A DNA stretch of 64,000 bases from Bacillus horti (lineage in GTDB: Bacteria > Bacillota > Bacilli > Caldalkalibacillales > JCM-10596), in NCBI RefSeq assembly GCF_030813115.1, contig NZ_JAUSTY010000015.1, positions 59,829-123,828 on the forward strand, read 5' to 3'. A model generated the notes under the pieces. The model was given only the letters and a program-made list of their open reading frames with translations. It had not been told where the DNA came from and searched no databases. The position numbers and the translations under genes are program-made. This document shows, one piece after another, positions 35,050-44,654 of the stretch. How positions within the stretch are numbered: position 1 is the stretch's first letter; each line of letters begins with the position of its first letter.

Positions 35050-36096
35050 GTGGAGGTTTTACAGGCAACAAGTAGAAAGAGAGAGTCGTATAGAGTGAGA
35101 ATCAAATATTCCTTGTTATGGGAATGTGCTCTTGGGATAGCTGCTGTGACAAATGCTAATCTTATACAAACCTTAGAAAAATCAGAAGAATACTGGACGA
35201 AAAAGAGAAAGTCCTTCCCTGAATCTTTAGTTGAGAATTTACGTTATGTACAGGAAAAAAATACATGGAAAGCGTTACTACAGCTTTTACATCAGAAAGA
35301 CTTTATAGATTTAGATTCATTTTTTACGTACATAGAAGCTTTGTCTGAAGAAGAGTTTATTTTTCAATCCATTCCGTTTTTAGGATTTAGCTATCAGGAT
35401 CTGAGGAAAAGAGCAGCAAATGGTGAGGAAGAAGCGATTTTGAAGTTAAAGGAGCATACAAGGGATAACCCATATGTACCAGGATACATTGAATTTATTT
35501 GTACGGAAAAGACGGAAAGGGTTAAGCAGCATTTAATCCGAGTTATGTCTACTTGGTATGAAGTGATTATTAAACCGGAGGCTGACCAATTAAGTGAAAT
35601 ATTGAAAAGAGATTATGACAGCAAGCTAAAAAAAGTAGAAACGATGGGCTCAGAAAAGTTCGTGGAGTGGGCGACGTCAGGAATTACGTATATCCCTGAG
35701 CCTAGTGTCCACGACGTATTATTGATTCCGCAGTATGTGTATCGTCCTTGGAATATAGAGGCAGATATAGAAGGGGCTAAGGTTTTTTACTATCCCGTTG
35801 CTAATGAAAGCATCAATCCTACTGATTCGTACGTACCTGATTTCTTTTTAACACAAAAGCTGAAGGCTCTAGGAGATGAGGTTCGTCTTAAAATTCTTAA
35901 GATTTTATCTGATCAGGATTACACGCTTCAAGATTTAACAAGTATGTTGGAGCTAGGAAAGTCCACGACTCATCATCATCTTAAATTATTGCGTTCTGCT
36001 AGATTAGTAGAAATCAGAGATTCAAAGTATGGCTTAAAAAAGAATACTCTAGAAACACTTCCAATTGAATTAAATGAATTTATCAATGGGACATAA
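35050..36096 (+). CDS. ArsR-family winged-helix regulator with a large N-terminal domain
   Basis: A 348-aa protein. About 255 N-terminal residues are helical and of unknown function (contains IKYSLLWECALGIAAVTN and later TYIPEPSVHDVLLIPQYV). An ArsR-type winged helix occupies about 265-335: KLKALGDEVRLKILKILSD, LQDLTSMLELGKSTTHHHLK, LLRSARLVEIRDSKYG. No cysteine metal-site pattern is seen in the HTH. GTG 35050 sits 5 nt after GGGGTG. It lies 15 nt before the MFS transporter gene, so it most likely controls that transporter. Proteins of this layout are frequent in Bacillus and Paenibacillus beside efflux pumps. Confidence 0.85.
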   Translation: MEVLQATSRKRESYRVRIKYSLLWECALGIAAVTNANLIQTLEKSEEYWTKKRKSFPESLVENLRYVQEKNTWKALLQLLHQKDFIDLDSFFTYIEALSEEEFIFQSIPFLGFSYQDLRKRAANGEEEAILKLKEHTRDNPYVPGYIEFICTEKTERVKQHLIRVMSTWYEVIIKPEADQLSEILKRDYDSKLKKVETMGSEKFVEWATSGITYIPEPSVHDVLLIPQYVYRPWNIEADIEGAKVFYYPVANESINPTDSYVPDFFLTQKLKALGDEVRLKILKILSDQDYTLQDLTSMLELGKSTTHHHLKLLRSARLVEIRDSKYGLKKNTLETLPIELNEFINGT

Positions 36097-36111
36097 GAGA
36101 AAGGGAACGGA

Positions 36112-37326
36112 ATGGAACAGAAGCTGCCTCAATTTAAGAAGAATTACCCTGCTTTTCGATTTATGGGAGGAAATCTAGTTTCCTTTTTCGGTGATCAGAT
36201 TTATTTAATTGCTATTCCACTTATTGTTCTTAGTATTACAGGCTCTCCATTAAGTATGGGGATCATCGTTGCTCTTCAAAGAATCCCTGTATGGGTAGCA
36301 CCCCTGACAGGTATCATAGCGGATCGATTTAATCGTAGAAGGCTATTACTATTATGTGATTTAGTAAGATGCATCTTATTGGGATTAATTGGTGCATTGT
36401 TTATCTTTGGACGTTTGGAAATGTGGCTACTATACAGTGTTGTATTAGTGATAGGTGCAATGGGTCAGATCTATCAGACAGGGCAATTTGCGGCGATTCC
36501 TCACCTTGTACGGAAGGATGATTTACAAGCCATTAATTCACTGAGTACAGGAATATTTAATTTATCTGTTCTGATAGCTCCTAGTGTGGGTGGGCTTATC
36601 ATAAGTTTATATAATCCAGGGTACGCCTTGATCATCAATAGTGTATGTTTTTTTCTTTCTTTTCTCGCGGTGTCCAGTATAAAGCTCCCGTTTAATGGAC
36701 CTAAGTCAAAGGAAGTTCATTCAATTGCTGCAGATCTTAAGGAAGGCTTTGTATTTGTCCTGAGGACGAAAGAGATTCTGTATACAAATTTAGCCTTAAT
36801 TGTCTCTGTTTTTGGTAGCACACTATTTATAACGATCATGATCTTTCATTTACGGGATACCATACAATTGACTGCTGTAGAGATTGGCTGGCTACTTTCA
36901 TTTGGGGGACTAGGAGCAATAGGTGGTGCATGGCTTACTAACGTGATAAGCAAACGTGTACCCTTTCAGAAAATATTGTTTTGTGCGGCCCTTTTAGGTG
37001 GAATATCTATTATTCTTTTCAGCGTTTCAAAAGCTTTTATTTTTCTGGTTATTAGTAATGCTTTAGGTACTATCGCAGTTTCAGCCGTTAATCCTTGTAT
37101 TGTAACAATTCGTCAAACCCTTACCCCACAACATCTACTTGGACGAGTACAGGCTACTAGTAGATTTATGACGTGGATATTAGTTCCTTTCTCTGCTTTT
37201 CTAGCTGGAGTCATAGCTGACTTTAGCGGAACACATACAACCATATTAATCGGGGGAATCATCTCTACATTTGGTTCGTTCATTTATTTACACCCTATCT
37301 TAAAGAAAACAATCAAATTTCAGTAG
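36112..37326 (+). CDS. MFS transporter, probable drug efflux
   Basis: A 404-aa major facilitator protein with about 12 hydrophobic helices. The loop 2-3 motif appears as GIIADRFNRRRLLLLCDLVR (from G-x-x-x-DR-x-x-RR), typical of the MFS_3/enterobactin-exporter-like and macrolide-efflux (MefA-like) groups. The opening FRFMGGNLVSFFGDQIYLIA also fits that group. It starts at ATG 36112 after AGAAAGGGAACGG, in an operon with the ArsR-type regulator and beside a Cfr-like gene. Efflux of an antibiotic is plausible but its substrate is not shown. Confidence 0.88.
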   Translation: MEQKLPQFKKNYPAFRFMGGNLVSFFGDQIYLIAIPLIVLSITGSPLSMGIIVALQRIPVWVAPLTGIIADRFNRRRLLLLCDLVRCILLGLIGALFIFGRLEMWLLYSVVLVIGAMGQIYQTGQFAAIPHLVRKDDLQAINSLSTGIFNLSVLIAPSVGGLIISLYNPGYALIINSVCFFLSFLAVSSIKLPFNGPKSKEVHSIAADLKEGFVFVLRTKEILYTNLALIVSVFGSTLFITIMIFHLRDTIQLTAVEIGWLLSFGGLGAIGGAWLTNVISKRVPFQKILFCAALLGGISIILFSVSKAFIFLVISNALGTIAVSAVNPCIVTIRQTLTPQHLLGRVQATSRFMTWILVPFSAFLAGVIADFSGTHTTILIGGIISTFGSFIYLHPILKKTIKFQ

Positions 37327-37473
37327 GAGCGATTATCTAGTAGGTCAATATTGATAGATAACCTGAGTTCGCTTGAAAGAGATTTGCTAGAAGGAAAGTT
37401 TGAGTAGAATACAGCATCCTATGTGAGTGATATTGGTGATTATTTAATTATTACAGCTATAAAATAAAAGTAT

Positions 37474-37512
37474 AGCGTCCCAAGAAACCGGCTTTCCTTG
37501 GGACGCTTTAAA
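37474..37512. terminator. Bidirectional terminator between MFS and glycosidase genes
   Basis: AGCGTCCCAAG (37474-37484) and CTTGGGACGCT (37497-37507), a perfect 11-bp stem, with TTTAAATTT on one side and A-rich sequence on the other. It separates convergent genes. Confidence 0.85.
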
Positions 37513-37577
37513 TTTGTATTTATGTTTCTTTTATGTTGTATTAATAGTGAATAGGGTATAGACTGAAGCCTCACTAA

Positions 37578-39017
37578 TTAGTCAAACCAAACAATATTAC
37601 TCAGCTCGCGGCCAGGACGATATACATATTGGTTATTCACATATAGCCCACTTGAAGCACCACCATCTAGATTGATGGCTTGATATGCTCCTAGCTGCTT
37701 CATAATCTCAGCCCAGTTTTGTATAGTTGCTCCTGATGTTGTGGTTAGGATGATGGTGCCATCCTTTTTAACCCCAATGGCGCTTCTTGTAGAAGCCTGA
37801 GTTAGGATCTTATCTTCAACGAAGCCCTCTGCTTTTGGATTCACACGAACTTGACCATCCTTTATTAGCATAGGACCAGCCCCAACTGCAGAGTATACAT
37901 CCTGCCAATGAGTAAGCTCTTTGTTGGTCTGTTGATCAAAGTATTTCACTTGATAGTCGACCTTGGCTCCAACTTTAAAACGGTTTGCTAATTGTTGCTC
38001 AACACCTGTGAAGTGAATGACGTAGCCCGTTGAAGGGATTTGCACATTAGCGTCTTTTTTTATGGCTGTGACAGCGCCATTATTCACCACTACAGAAGTA
38101 CCATAGCTAATTCCTATATCCTTTCCTCTTGTCGGGGTAAAAATAATGACAGCTGAGCCTTCTTTACTAGGAGTACGATTAAAGTTATACGCATACCAGC
38201 CGTGAGAGCCCTCTGCTGTACCTTCAACTTTAAGTCTTATGTTATCAATGAATGCTTTCCCATCTCGGGTTAGACCTAATGTTGCCCCAATACTGCCAAT
38301 ATGTTGAACCTGACCATCACTAACTAGAGTACCCCAAGGCTCAGGAATACCGCCGTACGCTTCAAAATACGTTCCATTAATAGCTGCACTAGCTTGATAG
38401 GTTTTGGCTATCTGTTCTAAATGAGCTGTTTGGCCAAATCTTTTATTAGCAAATCCGATGTGCATGTTTGAGCCATTTTGTAATTCAATTGTTTGAATGG
38501 TATACGTTTTTCCTCCTACGTTAACCGATTTTGTTTGAGCAACAGGAGGGGCTGGAGGGAAGACAAAGGGAAGCTTACCTTGGTTAATATGTACACTTTG
38601 AGTAGCACTTCTCCAAGTAACCTGGGCACCTAGTGACTCTCCAATAAATCTTAATGGTACATAGGTTGTACTATTAATAATTGTGGCAGGAGCATCAAGT
38701 TTAATCGTTTTACCGTTTCTTATCGCCTGTGTAGCTCCTACTTTTAATTCAATTTTCTTATCCTCGTATGTTCCTTCGATTGTTTCAGTTTTGGCATCCC
38801 ATTTCACTTTAGCGCCTAGCTTCTCGAAAACTCCACGCATAGGTACATACACTCTCTCATTGATAAGTAAGCCTGAACCGTGTGAGAATTGCACACGCTC
38901 ATTGTTAAGATAAACTCTAACCTCACTAGTATTTGAAGCCAAAGATGTTGGCTGAAAGAAAGGGGAGAGCAAGGAAAGAAATAAAACTGTCATGAGTGAA
39001 ATTGTCAATCTTTTCAA
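37578..39017 (-). CDS. Secreted phosphodiester glycosidase-domain protein with Cu-amine-oxidase-N-like repeats
   Basis: A 479-aa exported protein. The start is TTG 39017 (AAAGGA upstream on the minus strand), giving a signal peptide of about 27 residues. Residues about 30-145 hold a copper amine oxidase N-terminal-like domain with two motifs (ERVYVPMRGVFEKLGAKVKW and TTYVPLRFIGESLGAQVTW). The rest is a NAGPA/DUF2233 phosphodiester glycosidase domain: INGTYFEAYGG, TRSAIGVKKDGTIILTTT, and AINLDGGASSGLYV near the end. Such enzymes hydrolyse N-acetylglucosamine phosphodiesters on polymers, so action on wall or exopolysaccharide is likely. It is monocistronic and convergent with the MFS gene. Confidence 0.88.
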   Translation of the reverse strand: MKRLTISLMTVLFLSLLSPFFQPTSLASNTSEVRVYLNNERVQFSHGSGLLINERVYVPMRGVFEKLGAKVKWDAKTETIEGTYEDKKIELKVGATQAIRNGKTIKLDAPATIINSTTYVPLRFIGESLGAQVTWRSATQSVHINQGKLPFVFPPAPPVAQTKSVNVGGKTYTIQTIELQNGSNMHIGFANKRFGQTAHLEQIAKTYQASAAINGTYFEAYGGIPEPWGTLVSDGQVQHIGSIGATLGLTRDGKAFIDNIRLKVEGTAEGSHGWYAYNFNRTPSKEGSAVIIFTPTRGKDIGISYGTSVVVNNGAVTAIKKDANVQIPSTGYVIHFTGVEQQLANRFKVGAKVDYQVKYFDQQTNKELTHWQDVYSAVGAGPMLIKDGQVRVNPKAEGFVEDKILTQASTRSAIGVKKDGTIILTTTSGATIQNWAEIMKQLGAYQAINLDGGASSGLYVNNQYVYRPGRELSNIVWFD

Positions 39018-39263
39018 ATGGTAAACGTCCTTTCTGCATTCGAATAAATAAAATGATGCGATCACACTATAGCACAGGCGATAGTGAAAATATGTAACTT
39101 AGTATTATTTGACACGGATCGACAAAAATCCTTTTTGAAATTTTAATTGAAGATGTTTTAAGAACTTAGAAGGCGTAAAAACTGGAGATATGTATGGGGT
39201 ATGTTAAGATAAAGAGGGAATATATCTAGCTGAATGAGTAATTAACTAAGGAGGAAGCCATAG

Positions 39264-40412
39264 ATGAAAATTTTATCTATTGAACCCACACCAAGCCCAA
39301 ACTCAATGAAATTAAATTTAGATACAAGCTTAGAGGCTGGTAAAGCATTAAATTTTAATAAAAAAAACCAAAAGGAAGCCCCGGCTTACATTCAAGATAT
39401 TATGGAGATTGAAGGTGTTACAGGAGTATACCAGGTTAATGACTTTATTGCCTTAGAGCGTCATCCTAAGGCTGATTGGAAAGAAATACTGGCTCAGGTT
39501 CGAGATACCGTAGAAAAGCATTCAGATTCAGTTGAAAGCCACACGGATCAAGAAGCCGCGGAAATGGAACAGGCACTTGAAAGCTTCGGAGAGGTGCAGG
39601 TTTTCATTCAGATGTTCAAGGGGATTCCGATGCAAATCAAGCTTTTGAAGGATGGAGAGGAGCATAGAGTTGGTCTACCTGATTTTATGACTGGTGCGGC
39701 AATGAAGGCTCAGCCTGCTGCTGATAATTTAGTCACGGAAAGACAGTGGGTGGATCAAGGAATTAGATACGGGGAGATCGACGAAGTTGGAGCACAGCTT
39801 GTGGAGGAGCTATCTGCTGCTTATGATGAGGAACGCTTAGATCGTTTAGTAGCTAGAGCATTTCAACAGGACGCAAAGGCAGAGGAGGAATATAGTGCTG
39901 AGCATGTGTTGAAGGCGTTAGAGGACGAGGATTGGAAGGTAAGGTATGGAGCACTAGAGCGTATGCAGCTTACGCTTGAGGAAATCCCGGTATTGAAAAA
40001 GGCTTTAACCGACTCCAAAATGTCCATTCGTAGACTAGCTACGGCATATCTTGGTGAAGTTGGTGGAGAACATGGCTCTGAGCATGTTCTTGATTTACTC
40101 GTTCAAGCGTTGCAGGATGATTCACCAGTTATTCGAAGAACGGCAGGGGATGCTATTTCTGATGTTGGCGATCCTGGAGCTATGGGTGCCATGACTGTTG
40201 CGTTAAAGGATAAGAACAAGCTTGTACGCTGGAGAGCAGCACGATATATGTATGAGGTTGGGACTGAGGAAGCTATTCCTGCGCTTGAGGACGTGCAGGA
40301 TGATCCGGAATTTGAGGTGAGCTTACAGGCTAAAATAGCTTTGGAGCGAATAAAAGGTGGGGAAAAAGCAGAAGGTACCGTTTGGCAGCAAATGACGCGT
40401 AGAAATGAATAG
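39264..40412 (+). CDS. cvfC: Conserved virulence factor C-like protein (CvfC/YpgR): Nfu-N-like domain plus HEAT repeats
   Basis: A 382-aa cytoplasmic protein. The N-terminus MKILSIEPTPSPNSMKLNLD and GVTGVYQVNDFIALERHP match the NifU/Nfu N-terminal fold. A linker follows, then HEAT/PBS-lyase-type repeats at about 210-375 (VLKALEDEDWKVRYGALERM, LTDSKMSIRRLATAYLGEVG, ALQDDSPVIRRTAGDAISDV, LKDKNKLVRWRAARYMYEVG). This is the layout of CvfC of Staphylococcus aureus, and B. subtilis YpgR as I recall it. The molecular role is unclear. Strong AAGGAGG site 9 nt before the ATG. Confidence 0.88.
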   Translation: MKILSIEPTPSPNSMKLNLDTSLEAGKALNFNKKNQKEAPAYIQDIMEIEGVTGVYQVNDFIALERHPKADWKEILAQVRDTVEKHSDSVESHTDQEAAEMEQALESFGEVQVFIQMFKGIPMQIKLLKDGEEHRVGLPDFMTGAAMKAQPAADNLVTERQWVDQGIRYGEIDEVGAQLVEELSAAYDEERLDRLVARAFQQDAKAEEEYSAEHVLKALEDEDWKVRYGALERMQLTLEEIPVLKKALTDSKMSIRRLATAYLGEVGGEHGSEHVLDLLVQALQDDSPVIRRTAGDAISDVGDPGAMGAMTVALKDKNKLVRWRAARYMYEVGTEEAIPALEDVQDDPEFEVSLQAKIALERIKGGEKAEGTVWQQMTRRNE

Positions 40413-40458
40413 ATAATTGAAATTGAGTAAGGGATAGTGAGACTTGTGGTGCGTGATG

Positions 40459-40563
40459 CTATGCCTTACTGCTTTTTCTATCTTTAAAAATAAGAGCCAT
40501 CAGGGGTAGTCCAATACTAAATAAGATTACGCTCAGTAGGCCATCAAGCCAAGCTATATTCAT
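40459..40563 (-). CDS. Putative small membrane protein, 34 aa
   Basis: On the minus strand, ATG at 40563 opens a 34-codon frame ending TAG 40459. The product begins MNIAWLDGLLSVILFSIGL, continues PLMALIF, and ends KDRKSSKA. This is one hydrophobic helix with a basic C-terminal tail. GAAAGGA lies about 10 nt upstream. It sits in the gap between cvfC and kapB. I do not know the family; frame quality and the ribosome site make it plausible. Confidence 0.5.
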   Translation of the reverse strand: MNIAWLDGLLSVILFSIGLPLMALIFKDRKSSKA

Positions 40564-40682
40564 TTCAACCACATTCCTTTCAAGCTCTTGCCCATTTAGG
40601 ACAACCATTTACTTAACCATATGCACATAAGAAAGAATCTATGCTACGTTTGAAAGGGAATTTTAATGAAGGGGGAAATGTA

Positions 40683-41063
40683 ATGAGTAATCATTTAGAG
40701 CCAGGCGCTAAAGTACAGGCCTTGTATAAGTCAGGGCTGTACGCTGGGGAGCTTATAGAGGTCAGAGCAAATAAAGCTGTTGTACAAATATTAGCTGTAC
40801 TTAAGCATCCTACTCAAGGGGATTTACATCAGCCTTTTGAGGCGGATGTTGCTATGTTTCATCAAAGAAGAGCATTGGCTTATAAGGAAAAAGCATTAGT
40901 GCCATTTGTTCATTTAAGTGGGTATGATCAGGAAATTCCAGAGTATAAAGCATCTCTGAAGGAAGCTCTTCAAGCAGAAATGAACGTTGTTTTAGAAAGA
41001 AGGGATCAGTGGGGAGAGCAGGCGTATGTCCTACTAAAGGAGCTTGAAAAAGAGTACTTTTAG
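40683..41063 (+). CDS. kapB: Kinase-associated protein B (KapB)-like
   Basis: A 126-aa protein with the KapB domain: GAKVQALYKSGLYAGELIEV, VVQILAVLKHPTQGDLHQP and FHQRRALAYKEKALVP. In B. subtilis kapB is linked to KinB-dependent sporulation signalling, though its own function is poorly known and its lipoprotein label is doubtful. ATG 40683 lies 7 nt after GGGGG; earlier in-frame codons at 40641 lack support. No lipobox is present in this copy, so it is probably cytoplasmic. Confidence 0.85.
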   Translation: MSNHLEPGAKVQALYKSGLYAGELIEVRANKAVVQILAVLKHPTQGDLHQPFEADVAMFHQRRALAYKEKALVPFVHLSGYDQEIPEYKASLKEALQAEMNVVLERRDQWGEQAYVLLKELEKEYF

Positions 41064-41230
41064 GATAAAAAAGCTCATAAAATGGAGCTCATTGTTCATA
41101 CTAGTGGTAATCCCTATTTGTGGATTTTTTTAGACATATTTATAAAACAGATTGACTATTTCTACGGATTTGTTATGATATCTAAATGTAATAAAATAAC
41201 TTTCTCTGACTGCAACAGGGGGTAGTGAAA

Positions 41231-42214
41231 ATGAATTTAAAACAAGGTTGGATGGAAAAAGAAACCGTAGAAAAAACAGGATCAGTTGAAGGGGACAATC
41301 AGTACCGTATCCTACTATACTATAAATTTGTTCACATTGATGATCCAGAAACGTTTGCTGCACAGCACCTAAAATTCTGTAAGGAGCTAGAGTTAAAGGG
41401 TAGGATATTAGTGGCTCCAGAAGGATTAAATGGTACTGTTTCAGGTACAATTGAGCAAACAAATCGTTATATGGAAGAAGTTAAAAAGGATCCGCGTTTT
41501 GCTGATATGGTCTTTAAGATCGATGAAGCAGACGGTCATGCGTTCAAAAAAATGTTCGTTCGACCTCGTAAAGAAATTGTAACTTTCCGTGTGGATGGTG
41601 TGGATTCAACAAAAACAGGGAAGTATTATTCTCCAAAGGAATTTTACGAGCTTCTACAGCAGGATGATGTAATCGTTCTTGATGGAAGAAATGACTATGA
41701 GTATGATATCGGTCGCTTCCGTAATGCCATTCGTCCAGATGTAAAATCCTTCAGAGAGTTTCCAGAATGGATAAAAGAAAATTTAGGACAATACAAGGAT
41801 AAGAAAGTTATTACGTATTGTACGGGTGGAATTCGCTGTGAAAAGCTTACTGCATGGATGATGGATGAAGGCTTCCAGGACGTTGGCCAGCTTCACGGCG
41901 GTATTGTATCGTATGGAAAAGACGAAGAAGTAAAGGGTCGTCTATGGGACGGTAAATGCTACGTGTTTGATGAGCGCATCTCTGTTCCGATCAATCGGAC
42001 TGAGGAAGATGTGGTGGTAGGAAGCTGTCATCATTGTGGCAAAAAAGAGGATCGTTACATTAACTGTGCGAATCCGGGCTGTAATCTTCAGCATGTGTGC
42101 TGTGAGGAATGTGAGGCTAAGCATAATCACTCCTGTAGCAAGGCTTGTGAGGAGCATCCAGATAACCGTTATTTAGCAAAGAAGAGAGCGGAAGAGGCTA
42201 TTACTCACGCTTAA
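41231..42214 (+). CDS. trhO: tRNA uridine-34 hydroxylase TrhO (rhodanese-domain protein)
   Basis: A 327-aa protein of the YceA/TrhO family, which makes 5-hydroxyuridine at the wobble position of tRNA in an oxygen-dependent way. N-terminal acylphosphatase-like part: [36 protein letters not shown]. Rhodanese domain at about 125-225 with the catalytic Cys in [12 protein letters not shown]-terminal zinc-binding region with [19 protein letters not shown] and [16 protein letters not shown] 41231 is 8 nt after GGGGG; GTG 41225 is too close to it. A strong terminator follows. Confidence 0.93.
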   Translation: MNLKQGWMEKETVEKTGSVEGDNQYRILLYYKFVHIDDPETFAAQHLKFCKELELKGRILVAPEGLNGTVSGTIEQTNRYMEEVKKDPRFADMVFKIDEADGHAFKKMFVRPRKEIVTFRVDGVDSTKTGKYYSPKEFYELLQQDDVIVLDGRNDYEYDIGRFRNAIRPDVKSFREFPEWIKENLGQYKDKKVITYCTGGIRCEKLTAWMMDEGFQDVGQLHGGIVSYGKDEEVKGRLWDGKCYVFDERISVPINRTEEDVVVGSCHHCGKKEDRYINCANPGCNLQHVCCEECEAKHNHSCSKACEEHPDNRYLAKKRAEEAITHA

Positions 42215-42245
42215 ATTAATCAATTAATTTCACTATATAGATAAG

Positions 42246-42283
42246 AGTAGAGCCTGTTCACGTGGACAGGCTCTACTTTTTAT
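42246..42283 (+). terminator. Terminator after trhO
   Basis: AGTAGAGCCTGT (42246-42257) pairs perfectly with ACAGGCTCTACT (42266-42277), followed by TTTTTATAC. Confidence 0.93.
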
Positions 42284-42349
42284 ACTTTTTACAGACTAAT
42301 TGTGTGTAATGTAGAAGTATTGAGAGAGATATGTCTGTGCAGGTTTAGG

Positions 42350-43540
42350 CTAGTCTAACATTTTAAAATCATAGATGTGCACTCTCTCGTTACGAATGAG
42401 CTCCTGGAGCTCAGTAGAAATTTCAATTTGCTTCGTTCGTTCTCCATCAAGCTGATATTCCTCTAAGATATGTCTGTTTTCTTGCTCATCATATCTGAAG
42501 AAGTAGAAAAGATCATCTTTTATATAGACCATTTCATCGTTTTCATATTCTTCCCTAGCATAGTCTAAGAATGAGAATTCATGGCTTATTTCTTTGGATG
42601 ATAGATGGAAGCTATACATATCTCCAAAGCCATCAGGGAAATAGAGCTTTCCTTGAATAGGTTGAACGGCATTTTTATTAAAAATAAAGTAGATAGGATC
42701 ATCCTCAAGAGAATATTCTTTTAGCACATACTCACCGATTATAGAAGGCTGATTTAAATCAATGTGCATTAGCTTAAGGTATATAACAGAATCTTCATAG
42801 TCGCTTAGAAGAACATATAGTTGATCATTTTGATCAGTGATTAGCTTGGAGAAAACAAGTAAATCCTCGGTTAATTCTTCATTCAGGGGATATGCTTGAA
42901 CATTCAATTGATCTGTCTGGAAATCAACTTCAATTAAGCTTAGGCCGCGATGCTCTATTATATCAGTGGTAAGTAAATAAAGCTTATCACCAACTACTCC
43001 ATCGGTCAGCACGTATTCCTCGATCGTTTCACAATAGAAAGAATCTCCAATACTCCACCTGATCGTAGAAATATAATAACTTTGATCCTCAGAGTAGCTC
43101 TGATTAAACATACTATAGCTCAAATCTTTCTCTATTATGCTTCCCGTTGATTGACCATAACCTGAATATACACTACACGCTTCAAATGGATGATGCTGGG
43201 GCTGTCCCTCATCAGTGAAGGCTGTTACTTGATCTTTCTCATGCAGCAGAAGCTCATTATCCAGTTTGACAATTGCATTAGATTCAAGGCCCGTTGTTTC
43301 ATATGAGCTAATTTCACCGGATTCGTGGATAAAAGCTAGTATACTTTTACCGTCGTTATCGTATTCTGCTGTTAAGCTTGTTGAGTATAAAACGGCGGCC
43401 ATCGACTCACTTATATCAATAGGCTGTTCAGGAACAGGATTAGCCGAATCGGTTGAAGAGAAGTAAATGGTGACTCCTGCAATAAGACAAAGCAATAAAA
43501 GAAAAAATAAAAGAAGCCTTCCTTTCTTTGAAAAACTCAT
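42350..43540 (-). CDS. Membrane-anchored extracellular protein, possible beta-propeller
   Basis: A 396-aa protein of unknown family. One N-terminal helix (about residues 8-28, KKGRLLLFFLLLLCLIAGVT) anchors or exports it. The remainder is acidic, rich in Tyr, Ser and Asp, with recurring strands such as ILAFIHESGEISSYE, DKLYLLTTDIIEHRGLSLIE, NDQLYVLLSDYEDSVIYLK, and QPIQGKLYFPDGFGDMYSF. Such recurrence suggests a blade-like beta-propeller, but no repeat is exact. It lies upstream (in transcription) of nothing obvious and convergent with trhO. AAAGGGGAAAG precedes the ATG. Confidence 0.65.
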   Translation of the reverse strand: MSFSKKGRLLLFFLLLLCLIAGVTIYFSSTDSANPVPEQPIDISESMAAVLYSTSLTAEYDNDGKSILAFIHESGEISSYETTGLESNAIVKLDNELLLHEKDQVTAFTDEGQPQHHPFEACSVYSGYGQSTGSIIEKDLSYSMFNQSYSEDQSYYISTIRWSIGDSFYCETIEEYVLTDGVVGDKLYLLTTDIIEHRGLSLIEVDFQTDQLNVQAYPLNEELTEDLLVFSKLITDQNDQLYVLLSDYEDSVIYLKLMHIDLNQPSIIGEYVLKEYSLEDDPIYFIFNKNAVQPIQGKLYFPDGFGDMYSFHLSSKEISHEFSFLDYAREEYENDEMVYIKDDLFYFFRYDEQENRHILEEYQLDGERTKQIEISTELQELIRNERVHIYDFKMLD

Positions 43541-43653
43541 TTCTTTCCCCTTTCATTTTAAATGGTATGTAGAAAAAGACATAGGGCTAAACGATACAAA
43601 GCAACTGTTTTTTCAACCCTATGTCAAAGGTTCATTAAGATTAAAACAATAGC

Positions 43654-44385
43654 TTAGTAAGTTTTTAAGGTTTGGACCATGCTGGAGTCTCGAATATCCT
43701 TAGGATATACACCAAGTCCTTTATTATGATCTAAATCAATGCCAGCTTTATCTTTAAACGCACACCATACCAGCTTCGAACAGTTTTTTGCTCCAACACA
43801 TGAGGTCTGTCTATTTGTAGCGAAGTTGTAGGAATAGCTTTCACCTCTACGACCATACGCCCAGTTGGCGGCATTTGTTTTTTGTGTGGATGTTGCATAT
43901 GAGGATTTAACGGATTGAATTCTGGCTCCGTTATCTACTTTTTTATTTGTGCGACTGAGTGAACGAACTCCTGCGCTTGGTACGGATTCGATAAGGGTAG
44001 CTGTTGAATAATACATCCCTATATGACCATGACTGATACCGATTGTACTGGCCGTTTCATAGAATAGGTTTCCTTTGCTGCTAGAGCCAAGCGTGTACTT
44101 GCCGTTTCCTTTTCCATCAGACTGTGTACCAAACTGAGCTTCCTCAAGCTGAGTAAGCAGCTGTTGCTGACGTAGCTCGGCGTAGATCTGTTTGGTTATT
44201 TCCTCCTCTGATGTGCCTAGTGCCTCAGCTGCATCTGCAATTTGCTGCTGTAGCTCCTCTAGTGTTACTCCTTCATAAATAGCTAGGACGTCTTGAGCCG
44301 TGATTCCAAGATCAGATTTGGCGAGAATGGATGATGAAGGGAAAATCAACAAGAAAGTCACCACAAATGTTAAAGCTTTTTTCAT
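43654..44385 (-). CDS. Secreted YiiX/C92-type papain-like hydrolase
   Basis: A 243-aa exported protein with signal peptide about residues 1-22 (KKALTFVVTFLLIFPSSS). Residues about 30-85 are helical and Gln/Glu-rich. Residues about 105-243 look like a permuted NlpC/P60 fold of the YiiX (peptidase C92) type: GISHGHIGMYYSTATLIE provides the His and NCSKLVWCAFKDKAGI the putative Cys nucleophile. Substrates are likely wall peptides or lipids but are not known. An AGGAGGAAG site precedes the minus-strand ATG. No partner gene is evident. Confidence 0.72.
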   Translation of the reverse strand: MKKALTFVVTFLLIFPSSSILAKSDLGITAQDVLAIYEGVTLEELQQQIADAAEALGTSEEEITKQIYAELRQQQLLTQLEEAQFGTQSDGKGNGKYTLGSSSKGNLFYETASTIGISHGHIGMYYSTATLIESVPSAGVRSLSRTNKKVDNGARIQSVKSSYATSTQKTNAANWAYGRRGESYSYNFATNRQTSCVGAKNCSKLVWCAFKDKAGIDLDHNKGLGVYPKDIRDSSMVQTLKTY

Positions 44386-44654
44386 TGCATCTTCCTCCTA
44401 CACGGTTTTTTAATTTCACTCACAAGTAAAAAAATAACACTGATACAATTTAATTGAAATAGTAGTCTGGAGCTATTTTAAAAGGTGAGGGAATTAAGCT
44501 AATATGCCTATTCCCATTGGTGTTCTGATTATTCAGCTTGTACGATTGCATAAACGTAGTCAGCGATGATAGAAAAAGTTACAATATAAGCATGTAGCTT
44601 TGGACAAGCTATTATTTGAATGCACAGATGATGTACATAAGAGGAGAGATTAAA

